A stretch of 64,000 nucleotides of DNA from Sva-07 sp963741755 (lineage in GTDB: Bacteria; Actinomycetota; Acidimicrobiia; Acidimicrobiales; Ilumatobacteraceae): positions 1-64,000 of the forward strand of contig CAVUJG010000002.1 of assembly GCA_963741755.1 (NCBI GenBank), written 5' to 3'. A program made the position numbers and the translations under genes. Below, piece after piece: positions 17,069 to 26,518 of this stretch; position 1 is the stretch's first letter; the number at the start of each line of letters is the position of its first letter. The notes below the pieces were generated by a model. That model saw only the letters and a program-made list of their open reading frames with translations, was not told the DNA's origin and made no database searches.

Positions 17069-18219
17069 ACGATCTGGCCGCGGCTGCTGCGCGTCTGCGC
17101 AGCGCCGGTGTGCGTCGGATCGAGAGCTATGCCTGGCGTGATCTCGACGATGCGGAAGCGGGTGGCTCGGAGCTGCACGCCGACGAAATCTTTCGGCGGT
17201 GGGCCGGTGCCGGCATCGAGATCGTGCACCGTACGTCCACCCGTGACACCGGTCGTGAGTTCGACCGCCATGGCTATCGGGTGATCCAGCGAGGCAGTCG
17301 CTACGACGTGTTCGCCCGGGTGGCGCTGCGGCAACTCGTACGCCGCCGTCCACGTGACACGGCAACGATCGAGATCTGGAACGGCGTGCCGTGGTTCGGG
17401 CCGCTGTGGGCCCCCCGGCGGCGCGTCGTGTGGATGCACCACGTGCACCGCGACATGTGGTCCGAAGTGCTGCCTCGGCCGCTCGACGCGGTGGGGCGCT
17501 TCGTCGAGACCCGCTTCGCGCCGCTGTTCTACCGGCGGAGTCGGTTCGCCACGCTCTCCGAGTCGTCAGCCGACGAGATCGAAGCGCTCGGCATCGACCG
17601 CCGTCGGCTGACGGTGATCCCACCAGGGGTGCACGAACGCTTCACGCCCGACGCCTCGCGCCGAGCGGACCATCCCCATGTCGTCGTGGTCGGACGTTTG
17701 GCCCCGGTGAAACGCCAACGTCTGGCACTGGCCGCGCTCGCCGACGCCCGGCGCACGGTGCCCGACCTGACGGTGGAACTGGTGGGCGATGGCCCCGACC
17801 GGGCGATCGTCGATGCGTGGATCACACAGCACGATGCCGGCGACTGGGTGGAGCGCCGCGGCCGGGTCGGCGACGACGACCTGGTCGAGGCCTATCGGCG
17901 GGCCTGGCTCGTCGTGAGCGCGTCGCACGCCGAGGGCTGGGGGATGTCACTCACCGAGGGTGGCGCCTGCGGGACGCCATGTGTGGCCACCGACATCGCC
18001 GGGCATCGCGGCTCGTGCATCGATGGCGAGACCGGCGTGCTCGTCGCTGATGTGGCCGATCTCGGAACCGAGATCGGCGCGTTGCTGCTCGACGACGGAC
18101 GCCGTCGCACGATGGGCGCCGCTGCGATCGACCACGCGCAAGGACTGTCGTGGACCGCGGTGGCCGTCCGCCAGCTCGACCTACTCGTGGCCGCTGTCGC
18201 CAAGGGTGGGCGGCACTGA
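17065..18219 (+). CDS. GT4-family glycosyltransferase
   Basis: 384 residues with the two-Rossmann GT-B layout. The N-terminal part has YAWRDLDDAEAGGSELHADE, typical of actinobacterial GT4 enzymes with an AGGSE acceptor loop. The C-terminal part has VVVGRLAPVKRQRLALAALA and the EX7E-type ASHAEGWGMSLTEGGACGTP, which binds the nucleotide sugar. It acts at the cytosolic face, on a lipid-linked acceptor if the context is a guide. It overlaps dprE2 by 4 bases and its 3' end overlaps the convergent ppm1 gene by 39 bases. The sugar specificity is unknown. Confidence 0.85.
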   Translation: MNDLAAAAARLRSAGVRRIESYAWRDLDDAEAGGSELHADEIFRRWAGAGIEIVHRTSTRDTGREFDRHGYRVIQRGSRYDVFARVALRQLVRRRPRDTATIEIWNGVPWFGPLWAPRRRVVWMHHVHRDMWSEVLPRPLDAVGRFVETRFAPLFYRRSRFATLSESSADEIEALGIDRRRLTVIPPGVHERFTPDASRRADHPHVVVVGRLAPVKRQRLALAALADARRTVPDLTVELVGDGPDRAIVDAWITQHDAGDWVERRGRVGDDDLVEAYRRAWLVVSASHAEGWGMSLTEGGACGTPCVATDIAGHRGSCIDGETGVLVADVADLGTEIGALLLDDGRRRTMGAAAIDHAQGLSWTAVAVRQLDLLVAAVAKGGRH

Positions 18220-18954
18220 TCGGTACGAACGCCGCGCTCGGCGGAACGTGACCATGTCGCTGAGACCCCACATCGTGACGAGCCGGAACGCCTCGACCAC
18301 GATGCTGCGGTGCATCTTGGACGTTCCTGCGACCCGGTCCCGAAAGGCGATGGGGATCTCGACCACACTCAGTCCGGCTTCCACGGTGCGATAGGTCATC
18401 TCGATCTGGAATCCGTACCCGTCGGCACGGATGTCGTCGAGCCCGATGCGCCGCAGCGTTTCGGCGCGATAGACGCGGTAGCCGGCCGTGGCGTCGTTGA
18501 CCGCGAGGCCAAGCATGATCGCGGCGTACCGGTTGCCCCACCGCGACAGCCAGGTACGTCGCCGGGGCCAACCGATGACCGACCCGCCCGGGATGTAGCG
18601 CGAACCGATGACCAGGGCGATGCCGTGCTCGGCAACGCCGAGCATGGTCGGCAGGATTGCCGGGTCGTGTGACAGGTCGGCGTCGATCTCCACCAGCGCC
18701 TCGTAGCCCTCGTCGAGACCGAGGCCGAACGCGTGGAGATAGGCGTCACCGAGCCCGTTCTTGACCTCACGCTCGACGAGTCGGAGGTTGCTGTGCTCCC
18801 GCTGACGGGCCCGAACGATCGCTCGCGTCTCGTCGGTGGACGCATCGTCGATCACCAGGATGTCCGCCGTCGGCACGTGCTCGTCGAGGCGATCGAGAAC
18901 CTCGGCGATGTTTGCCGCCTCGTTGTGGGTCGGCACGATGATCAGGGTGCGCAC
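18181..18954 (-). CDS. ppm1: Polyprenol monophosphomannose synthase (GT2)
   Basis: 257 residues, GTG start at 18954. The N-terminus IIVPTHNEAANIAEVLDRLD and the acidic EIDADLSHDP motif are those of Dpm1/Ppm1 enzymes, as are VIGSRYIPGG and GYGFQIEMTYRTVEAGL. It transfers mannose from GDP-mannose to polyprenyl phosphate to make the donor used by periplasmic GT-C mannosyltransferases. Here GT39-like and PIG-V-like genes lie within 16 kb. It lacks the Lnt-like acyltransferase domain of mycobacterial Ppm1. The start is supported by a TAGTGT -10 box nine bases upstream, overlapping the stop of the preceding aftD-like gene. A different lipid-linked sugar is possible. Confidence 0.85.
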   Translation of the reverse strand: MRTLIIVPTHNEAANIAEVLDRLDEHVPTADILVIDDASTDETRAIVRARQREHSNLRLVEREVKNGLGDAYLHAFGLGLDEGYEALVEIDADLSHDPAILPTMLGVAEHGIALVIGSRYIPGGSVIGWPRRRTWLSRWGNRYAAIMLGLAVNDATAGYRVYRAETLRRIGLDDIRADGYGFQIEMTYRTVEAGLSVVEIPIAFRDRVAGTSKMHRSIVVEAFRLVTMWGLSDMVTFRRARRSYRSVPPTLGDSGHE

Positions 18955-18963
18955 GAGACGAAG

Positions 18964-18969
18964 ACACTA
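18964..18969 (-). promoter_or_regulatory. Possible -10 box of ppm1
   Basis: TAGTGT on the minus strand, nine bases before GTG 18954. It overlaps the stop codon of the aftD-like gene, so ppm1 may have its own leaderless promoter besides read-through. Confidence 0.35.
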
Positions 18970-21900
18970 CTGCTCGACGCCGCCGATGACCGCCTCATCC
19001 ATCGCCGGCGCCGGACGGGCGATGGCGGGTCGGAACGCGGCGACGACGACCGTGACGACCGCGAGCCAGACGATCGGCGACGCCCATGTGAAACGCGACG
19101 GCCAGTCGGGCGCGGCGGGGAAGTCGTATCGCCATTCGAAGGCCGCGATCCCGGCACCGACGACGGCGAAGCACGCCGACACGACCACCACGGGCAGCCA
19201 GCGCCATCGACTGCTCGCCGCCGCGATCGCGGCGGCAGCGATCGCCACGAGCGGACCCGCGAAGGCGATCACGGCCACAGCCAGAACGCCGCCGAGTACC
19301 AGACGCGGGACCCGACGTCCGGTGGCGGCGACCGGCTCGTCGCTCGGTCGTCGCAGCCCCACGGCCAGTGCGAGGACGATGACCCCGGCGATGAGCGAGA
19401 GCCACAGGGCGATGGTCACGGTGCGCTGCGGGGTCCAGTCGAACGTGATCTGACGGGAGCTGGTCGATGCCGGGAGCAGCCACGCGTTGGCGAAGCCGTT
19501 GATCAGTACCGGCTCGCCGAGATCTTCTCCGTCGACGGTGGCGGTCCAGCCAGGGTTCCAACTCTGCTGCAGCACGAGCCACGACGGCTCGCTCGATGGT
19601 CCCACGACGATCTCGGCGGCGGTGTCCTCCATGCTGCTCGATCGTCGTCGCCGGCGCATCTGTCGCAGGAGGGGGCGGTGCGGACGGGGAGCTGTCGAGC
19701 ACGATGCGGTCGACGTCGAATCCGCTCGTGGCGCCCGCCACAGTGTCGAGACGGTGGCTGCCGGCCGTGAGATCGATCGGCTCGCACGATTCCATGCGCA
19801 GCTCCGATCGGGCGAGAGCATCACCGCGGCGTGCCGACCAATCGGACCGGGACCGGCTTGCCGTCGAGCGTGACGAGGTCGGTACGGCACGAGGTGTCGA
19901 GCGGTACGTCGGCGCGTCCGCCGACGTTCGGCGTGTCGCCGAGCTGGATCTCGGCCAGCCCGACCGGGAGTACGAGGGGCAGACCGGAGAAGTACTCCGG
20001 CGTCGTGCGGGCATCGATCGCGGTGACCGTGACGGTGAGATTCGATGCATCGATCGGTTCGATGCTGATCGTGGCCTGTGCCGCGCCATCGGTCGGCTCG
20101 ACGGCGGGGAGGTCGACGATGCGGACCGACCCGTCGGCAGCGGTCAGCGAGAGCTGCGTCGGCACCGAGTGCTGGTCGTCGTCGTTCCACGCAATGGTCA
20201 CCGTCTCGACTGGTCCCGGGTCGCGCTCCACACGAACCGATGCGCCGACTGCCTCGTCGAACGGTGTCTGCCACGCGGTGGTGATGTCACCGTCGAATGC
20301 GCTGGCGCCGCGGCTTGCGGGGCTGCCGGGCAACCGTCGATCGGCGATCACGTCCGTCTCGTCGTCGAGGGCGTCGAGGAGTGTCTCTTCGGAGGCATCA
20401 CCGGCCAGACGGACCTCACCCACCAGATCGAAGGAACGTTCGTCGGCGACCTCGATGCGCCGCACCATGCGCGGCTCGGGCGCTGTCCGGTTGGCCGTGG
20501 CAGGGTCGATGCGTTCGCGGGTCAGCAGGTACGTGAGACGCTCTGATGGAGCAGCGCTGTTCGGGAGGAACTCGAACGCATCGAACCCCGGCACATACGT
20601 TTCGCGCTCGTCGGTGATGCCGTCGATCGCAACTTCGGCGAAGCCGACACCGGGTTGGGCGGCGTAGCTGTTCAGCTTGCCGACGTTGTCGGCGAGCACC
20701 TCGATGCGCAGCGACTGAAACGGCTGATCGGGGAGCTGAATCGGCTGGCCGGGCACCGAACGCGACCGGTCGTCGAGTGTCGTGTCGAACGACTGGGCGT
20801 CGTCGAGCGTGACGCGGATCTCGGTGATGTATCGACCGGTGGCGCCCGTCGTCGGCTGCAGCACGGTGACCGTCGGCGAGGTCACCGGCGTTGCGAGGTC
20901 GGCCTCCCACACGAGTCCGCGGGTCGAGGCGAAGACGCCGGCTCGCCACGCTGTCGACGGGTCGCCGTCGGTGGCGAACCACGGGGCATCCTCCGGTGTG
21001 TACGCAATTCGGTTGCCGTAGTAGCTGGCGCGTACGTCGGCGATGTCGCCGGTGTGTTGCGCACGCGTCTGACGCTCGTCGACCGCAGCGAACACGTCGA
21101 GCCGATTGTCGCCCGGATCGTCGTCGAGTTGCAGCGAACCGTCGGACTCGAGCGCACCGAGGTTCGACGACACCGTCGACCAGCGGCGCCCCTGCTTGCG
21201 GTTGGTGTCGGTGAACACCCACCAGGGGTCGGTGCCGAGCATCGCCGGATCCAGATTGCCGGAGCGACCGAGGTCATCGAGCGTGGCGGCGTAGAGCAGC
21301 GGCCGGTCCGCGTCGAGCAGGGCTGCTCCGGCGAGATCGACGACACCGTCGCCGCTTCCGGCGAGAATGATCGGTGACGACGCCGCAATGGCGGTGACCG
21401 CTGGCGCGGGACCGAGATCGAAGGCGGCGACTGCAGGGAACTCGTCGCTGGCCTCGGGATGCGCCAAGGTTCGTTCGTCGAGGACGGGTACCTGCGGGGT
21501 GTCGACCACCATCGGGCCCGCGTGGTCGGGTTCGCCGAGTGCTGCCGTGACGTCGGTCCAGAACTGACCAGGGCGAACCAGCCGGTATCGCTCGTGCTCG
21601 AGATCGTTTCGGGTGACCACGGTCTCGGCTGCGAACAGACGAGCGATCGGTTCGAGTGTCTCTGGCTCGAACCAACCTTCCGGAAGCCGACGCTCGAACG
21701 CATTGAGCAGGTCGGCGGTCGCCATGCTGCCCTGCGGAACGAGTTCGCGGGCCAGGTACGGGCGGTCGATGAGGCCGGGAAGCACCGGGTCGACGGTCCC
21801 TCCCCACCGGTACGCGGCGAAGTCCGATGCCGGAACCTCGTAGACCCGTCCGTCACCTCCGTCGGCCTCGAGCCAGTCGGCCAGGTCGTACTGGTAGGCG

Positions 21901-23226
21901 GGGAGTCGATCGTCACGAAGCAACCAGGGGGTCAGCGCGTTGCCGGTGAACCAGGGAAAAATCTGGAGACCGATCAAACCGACGGCCGCAATCGGCGCCA
22001 TGAGATCCCAACGAGCGGTCGAACGACCGCGCAGGCGCGTGCGCAACCACTCGGTGCTCGATGCGAGGCCGAGCGCCAACGCCAGCACCACGAGCGGTGC
22101 CGCACGTGGCGTCGACCGCAGGGCCAGGCCAGCGGTGCTCTCCGTGGCGAACCACTCGAAGATCCGGCCGTACGGCGTCGAGTTGTCGAGCGGCGCCGCT
22201 CCTGCGCTGACAGCGAGACCGACGAGCAGCAGCGCGGCAGCGCTGACGCGCCCGATGAACGAGCGCAGGAACCCGAGTACGCCGATCGCCGCGATGACGA
22301 AACCGAGGCCGATCACCATCGGGTTGTCGACGTAGGGCAACGATGGGCCCACCCACGTGTCGAGCCGGTCACCGCCGTAGAAGAACCAGTAGCCGAGCCC
22401 CCGGACCAGTTCGGTCGGCGTGCTCGCACCGGCGACGGCCTGGTAGGTCTCGGTGTAGCGCAGGATCGGCATACCGAAGTTGCCCTGGATGCGCAGGGCG
22501 ACAATCCACCACAGCGACACCGCGGCGCTCAGGACGCCGATTCGCAGGGCCCCACGGGCAGCCGCGGCGAGACGAACGCGTCCGCTGGCGACGTCCGCGA
22601 CGAGCCAGATGATCGGGCCGATCCCGGCGAGCACCAGGGCCGTCGCGTTGACGCTGCCGACGAGCGCGACGACCAGCGCGAACTGGGCGGCCGGCCTCCA
22701 TGACCGCGTTCTGGCGGCCTTGGCTGCGAGCAGGATCATCCAGGGCAACGCCGCCCACGGGCCGAGGATCACCGACAGCCGGGCGAGATAGCTGAGCAGG
22801 TACGGGCTGAAGCCGTAGGCAAACGCTGCGACGACGGCGGCGACCGGCGCCCACCCCAACCAGCGCAGGAGCCGGTACAGGCCGTACGCCGCTGCGAACA
22901 CGAGCGTGCCCCAGATCAGTCGTTGTGTGAGCCAGTCGGGCAGTCCGATCGGTGTCCATCAGCCAGTAGAACGGACCGAGCGGGAACAAGTAGCCGATGT
23001 TCTGATGGGGAACGGTGCCGGCACCGACCGATGGATCCCACATCGACGTGGCCTGTCGGAGCACGTCGGCCGGGTCGAGGGTGAGGTAGGTCTTCGTGTC
23101 GGCGCTGACCCTGCCGGGCGACGTCAGCAACATCGGGACGTAGGCCGCAACGGCGAGGACTGCAGCGACCACCTGATCCTGACGGGAGGCGCTCCAGCTG
23201 GTCACGGTGCGCACCGGGCGAATCAT
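18967..23226 (-). CDS. AftD-like alpha-(1->3)-arabinofuranosyltransferase, first copy (three frameshifts)
   Basis: About 1420 residues, like mycobacterial AftD (~1400). The N-terminus reads SPGRVSADTKTYLTLDP, with the Asp of the first periplasmic loop expected in GT-C enzymes, then VPHQNIGYLFPLGPFYWLMD. Around ten more membrane helices follow, then a long periplasmic part with carbohydrate-binding-like segments (NRIAYTPEDAPWFATDGDPS, an F5/8-type motif repeated later as SAFDGDITTAWQTPF) and a C-terminal helix pair after LVLQQSWNPGWTATVDGEDL. It should add alpha-1,3 branches to an arabinan using decaprenyl-phospho-arabinose. Frame changes at ~22955, ~19825 and ~19640 look like single indels. 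ATG 23226 has TACCTT seven bases upstream. Confidence 0.85.
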
Positions 23227-23233
23227 CGCTGCG

Positions 23234-23239
23234 AAGGTA
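23234..23239 (-). promoter_or_regulatory. -10 box of the first aftD-like gene
   Basis: TACCTT on the minus strand, seven bases before ATG 23226. It supports this start over one 51 bases upstream. Confidence 0.45.
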
Positions 23240-23307
23240 CAGGGGTTATCGTCCGATCTCGATGATCCCAGCGCCACGGCAAGGTCTTCGCTCGCGAAGC
23301 GACTGAG

Positions 23308-24579
23308 ATGAGTCGTCGCTCATTCCGTCTTGTGTTCGCGGCGATCGTGGGGTTCGCCGGGTTGCTCCGTGTCACCTACGTGCTCGGCGCCAAGCGCGGC
23401 GAGGAACTGCTCGGCGACCAGATCTACTACTCGTACCAAGCAGCGATGATCGCCAACGGTCGCTGGTTCGCCGACCCCTTCATCGACGGACGCTTCGCGG
23501 CCGACCATGCGCCGCTCACGGCGCTGCTCCTGGCGCCGGTGTCGTGGTCCGACGACAACCCGTTCCTGGTCCAGCGTCTGGCGATGGCCGTCTACGGCAT
23601 GCTCGTGGTGGTCGGCATCGGACTGCTGGCTCGATGGTTGTTCGGTCGCCGCATCGCGCTCGTCGCCGCAGCGCTCGCTGCGATCTACGCAAACCTGTGG
23701 ATCAACGACGGATTGCTGATGTCCGAGACGTTCGCGGCAGCGGGTGTCGTCGCCGTACTGCTCGCGGTCTACGTGTACGACCTTCGCCGCAGCACTTGGT
23801 CGGCCGTTGCGATCGGCGTCGCGCTCGGGTTGGCCGGGCTCGCCCGGGCCGAACTGTTGTTGCTGGGGCCGCTGGTCGTCGTGCCGCTCACACTGATCGT
23901 GCACGATCCAACCGCGTGGTCGAGCCGCCTGAAACACCTCGCCGCCGCTGCGGGAGTGTGCGTGCTCGTGCTGGCGCCCTGGGTGGTTCGCAATCAGGTC
24001 CGTTTCGAGGAGACGACGGTGATCTCGACGCAGGATGGCTTGACGCTGATCGGGGCGAACTGCCCTGACTCGTACTTCGGGCCGGGTAAGGGGTTCTGGG
24101 CGTTGCAGTGCACCGACCTGGTCGTCGTCCCACCCGACGCCGACCAGTCGGAGCGCTCGGCGCTGTACCGCGAGTACGCGTTCGACTTCATCGCCGAGAA
24201 CCGCAGTGAGATCCCCGGAGTCGTCGCGGCCCGACTCGGGCGCGGACTCAGTGTCTGGGACACGAATGGAACCACCTGGCTGAACACGGGAGAGGGTCGT
24301 GAGAAGTGGGCGAGCAACATCGCGCTGTGGCAGTACTGGATCCTCACCCCGCTCGCCGTGTGGGGATGGTGGCGCTGGCCGAGCCGACAGCCGCGTTGGC
24401 CGGCGTTGGTGACCGCAGCGCTCTCCGTCCTGGTGATTGCCGCGTTCTACGGCATCCCACGATTCCGGATCCCCGCCGAGGTGGTGATCGTCCTCGGCGC
24501 TGCGATCACCCTGGAGTCGATCGGCTCATCGCTGATGGCCCGACGTCGTCGGGCGCCGACTCCAACTCCATCGAGCTGA
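23308..24579 (+). CDS. GT39/ArnT-like membrane glycosyltransferase (GT-C)
   Basis: 423 residues with about ten hydrophobic helices. The first extracytoplasmic loop holds GEELLGDQIYYSYQAAMIAN, with the acidic residue pair expected in GT39/GT83 enzymes, and later HAPLTALLLAP and a long loop rich in Trp. Such proteins take a sugar from a polyprenyl-phosphate carrier and add it to a lipid, protein or glycan outside the membrane. It is divergent from the aftD-like gene (81 bases apart), and its last 74 bases overlap the convergent acyltransferase gene. The nearby ppm1 makes mannose a plausible donor, but this is inference. Confidence 0.75.
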   Translation: MSRRSFRLVFAAIVGFAGLLRVTYVLGAKRGEELLGDQIYYSYQAAMIANGRWFADPFIDGRFAADHAPLTALLLAPVSWSDDNPFLVQRLAMAVYGMLVVVGIGLLARWLFGRRIALVAAALAAIYANLWINDGLLMSETFAAAGVVAVLLAVYVYDLRRSTWSAVAIGVALGLAGLARAELLLLGPLVVVPLTLIVHDPTAWSSRLKHLAAAAGVCVLVLAPWVVRNQVRFEETTVISTQDGLTLIGANCPDSYFGPGKGFWALQCTDLVVVPPDADQSERSALYREYAFDFIAENRSEIPGVVAARLGRGLSVWDTNGTTWLNTGEGREKWASNIALWQYWILTPLAVWGWWRWPSRQPRWPALVTAALSVLVIAAFYGIPRFRIPAEVVIVLGAAITLESIGSSLMARRRRAPTPTPSS

Positions 24580-26515
24580 GCTGATCGAGGAGCCACGGCC
24601 AGACGTAGTTCGCCCCCTCCGGGGTCACGTGCACACCGTCGTAGCGCAATGGAGCGCCGTTGAACTCTGCGAGGTACACACCGTCCGGGCAGAGTCGATC
24701 GTGCAGTTCGACGACGGACACGTTCGGATCGGCCGCTGCCGCTTGGCGCAGCAGATCGTTGAACGCGGCGACGCGGACGGCGTCGTTTCGAGCTTGCGCC
24801 GGAAAGTCCGAGTCGGTCGATTGCTGCATGCATGGCAGCGTGAGCAGGACCACCGGCGTGTCGTCGGTGCCCGCGATCGAGATGGCGTCGTCGACCGCCG
24901 TGCGCACGAGGTCGTACCAGGCGGGATCGGGGAACCGGACAACTCCGCCCTCGACGTTGTGGTCGAGGACCTCCCATGCGCCGATCATCACGACGGCGAC
25001 GTCCGGTCGGACCTGAGCGAACGCATCGGACCATTCGGCACGCCACTGGCCGCACTCTTCGCCCTGCGTGATGGCGAAGGCGGCACCGACGTCGATGGGG
25101 TTGCCGACCACGAACGAGCAGCCGACGCGTGCGGATGCTTGCACGTTCCAGCTCGGCCCGAAGTCGATCGACCGTCGTTCCATCAGCGAGACCGCCGTCG
25201 AGTCGCCGAGCAGCAGCACCGTGGTCGGTTCTGGCGCAACGGTCGTCGCGACGGTGGGCGATGTCGCGGTTCCCGGCCTCGTGGCGGGTGGCGTGGTCGT
25301 GCTGGTGGTCGTCGTTGGGTCCGGCCTGATGACCTCGGAGTTCAGGGACCGGCCCTGTGGTGGCACGAGGATCAGCACCGCCACGAGCGCCGTGACGGCA
25401 GAGACGGCTGTCCAACCACCGATCAGGAAGCCGGGACGCAGCTTCGAGAGGCGAACCGGTCGCTCGACCAGGCGGAAGCTCAGTTCGGCCAACGCGACGG
25501 CGATCACCACTTGGAGCGCAGCGAGCGGGTATCGGGACAGCTCGATCCCCATCGCAGGACCGACGAACACGATCACCGGCCAGTGCCACAGATAGATGCC
25601 GTACGACCGGGTGCCCACCCAGACCAACGGGCCGGCGCCCAGCCACGGAAGGGGGCCGTCGTTGTGGGCAACCGCCCACACGATGACGGCGCACAACACC
25701 GAGATCGCGAGGAAGCCGCCGTGGTACAGCCACGGGGCCTCGTCGGAGGTCGTCGCCGCGATCGCCACGAAGCCGGCGAATGCGACGGTGACCATGGCGC
25801 CGCGCAGGCGGCCGCTTGCCGCAGAATTCGGGAGCCGATATCTCGACACCAACCAGGCCAATCCGGCGCCGACGAGGAGCTGCTGAGCGCGGGTGTCGGT
25901 CCCGAAGTAGACGCGTGTTGGATCGGCGGGGTCGTAGAGCGCCGCCATCAGGATCGCCGACCCGACCGCGCCGGCAGCGATGAGCCCGATCGGCGCCCAC
26001 CGGCTCCAGGCCGAACGAGTTGCGAGCAGCAGCAGGCCCACCACGACGGCGGGCCACAGGACGTACCACTGCTCCTCGACGGCCAGCGACCACGTGTGGC
26101 GCAACGGGCTCGGGCCGAGCAGCGTCTCGAAGTAGCTCTGGTCGGCGAACACGAAACGCCAGTTGGCGACGTAGCCCACAGCAGCCGCAGCGTCCCATCG
26201 GATCGAGGCCCACTGCTCGGGAAGCCCGAACAGTCGTGTCGCTGCGACGGTGGCGGCGGTCATGATCACGAGCGGCGGCACGAGACGCCGGAATCGCCGG
26301 GTCCAGAACGAGCCGAGAGAGATTCGACCGGCGTTGTCGTGCTCCTGGATCAACAGGGTCGTGATCAGGAATCCCGAGATGACGAAGAAGAGATCGACGC
26401 CGAGGAATCCGCCACGGGCCCAGCCGAACTCGAGGTGATACGCCACCACGAACGTGACGGCGACGGCGCGGAGCCCATCGAGCGCCGGGAGATACGAGAG
26501 GCGTTCCGTCGCCAT
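24506..26515 (-). CDS. OafA-type acyltransferase with C-terminal SGNH domain, copy 1
   Basis: 669 residues. Residues 1-370 are an acyltransferase-3 membrane domain: YLPALDGLRAVAVTFVVAYH near the start (catalytic His), FLGVDLFFVISGFLITTLL, and FWTRRFRRLVPPL. A Thr/Pro-rich linker (~380-415) leads to a periplasmic SGNH hydrolase-like domain with LLLGDSTAVSL and DGVHVTPEGA (the Ser and the Asp/His pair). Such proteins O-acylate extracellular polysaccharides such as O-antigen or arabinan. It is the last gene of a four-gene operon, three bases after the stop of copy 2, and it overlaps the convergent GT39-like gene by 74 bases. Confidence 0.85.
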   Translation of the reverse strand: MATERLSYLPALDGLRAVAVTFVVAYHLEFGWARGGFLGVDLFFVISGFLITTLLIQEHDNAGRISLGSFWTRRFRRLVPPLVIMTAATVAATRLFGLPEQWASIRWDAAAAVGYVANWRFVFADQSYFETLLGPSPLRHTWSLAVEEQWYVLWPAVVVGLLLLATRSAWSRWAPIGLIAAGAVGSAILMAALYDPADPTRVYFGTDTRAQQLLVGAGLAWLVSRYRLPNSAASGRLRGAMVTVAFAGFVAIAATTSDEAPWLYHGGFLAISVLCAVIVWAVAHNDGPLPWLGAGPLVWVGTRSYGIYLWHWPVIVFVGPAMGIELSRYPLAALQVVIAVALAELSFRLVERPVRLSKLRPGFLIGGWTAVSAVTALVAVLILVPPQGRSLNSEVIRPDPTTTTSTTTPPATRPGTATSPTVATTVAPEPTTVLLLGDSTAVSLMERRSIDFGPSWNVQASARVGCSFVVGNPIDVGAAFAITQGEECGQWRAEWSDAFAQVRPDVAVVMIGAWEVLDHNVEGGVVRFPDPAWYDLVRTAVDDAISIAGTDDTPVVLLTLPCMQQSTDSDFPAQARNDAVRVAAFNDLLRQAAAADPNVSVVELHDRLCPDGVYLAEFNGAPLRYDGVHVTPEGANYVWPWLLDQLSSMELESAPDDVGPSAMSRSTPG

Positions 26516-26518
26516 TGC

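Noticed and set aside
19821..22901. A 1026-residue complete protein
   Set aside because: It lacks the N-terminal DTK loop and the C-terminal helices, which continue in other frames at 22955, 19825 and 19640. It is part of one ~1420-residue AftD-like gene.
23274..23307. Small inverted repeat (cttcgc/gcgaag) before the GT39-like gene
   Set aside because: Six bases per arm with a 2-base loop in GC-rich DNA is not convincing without other evidence.
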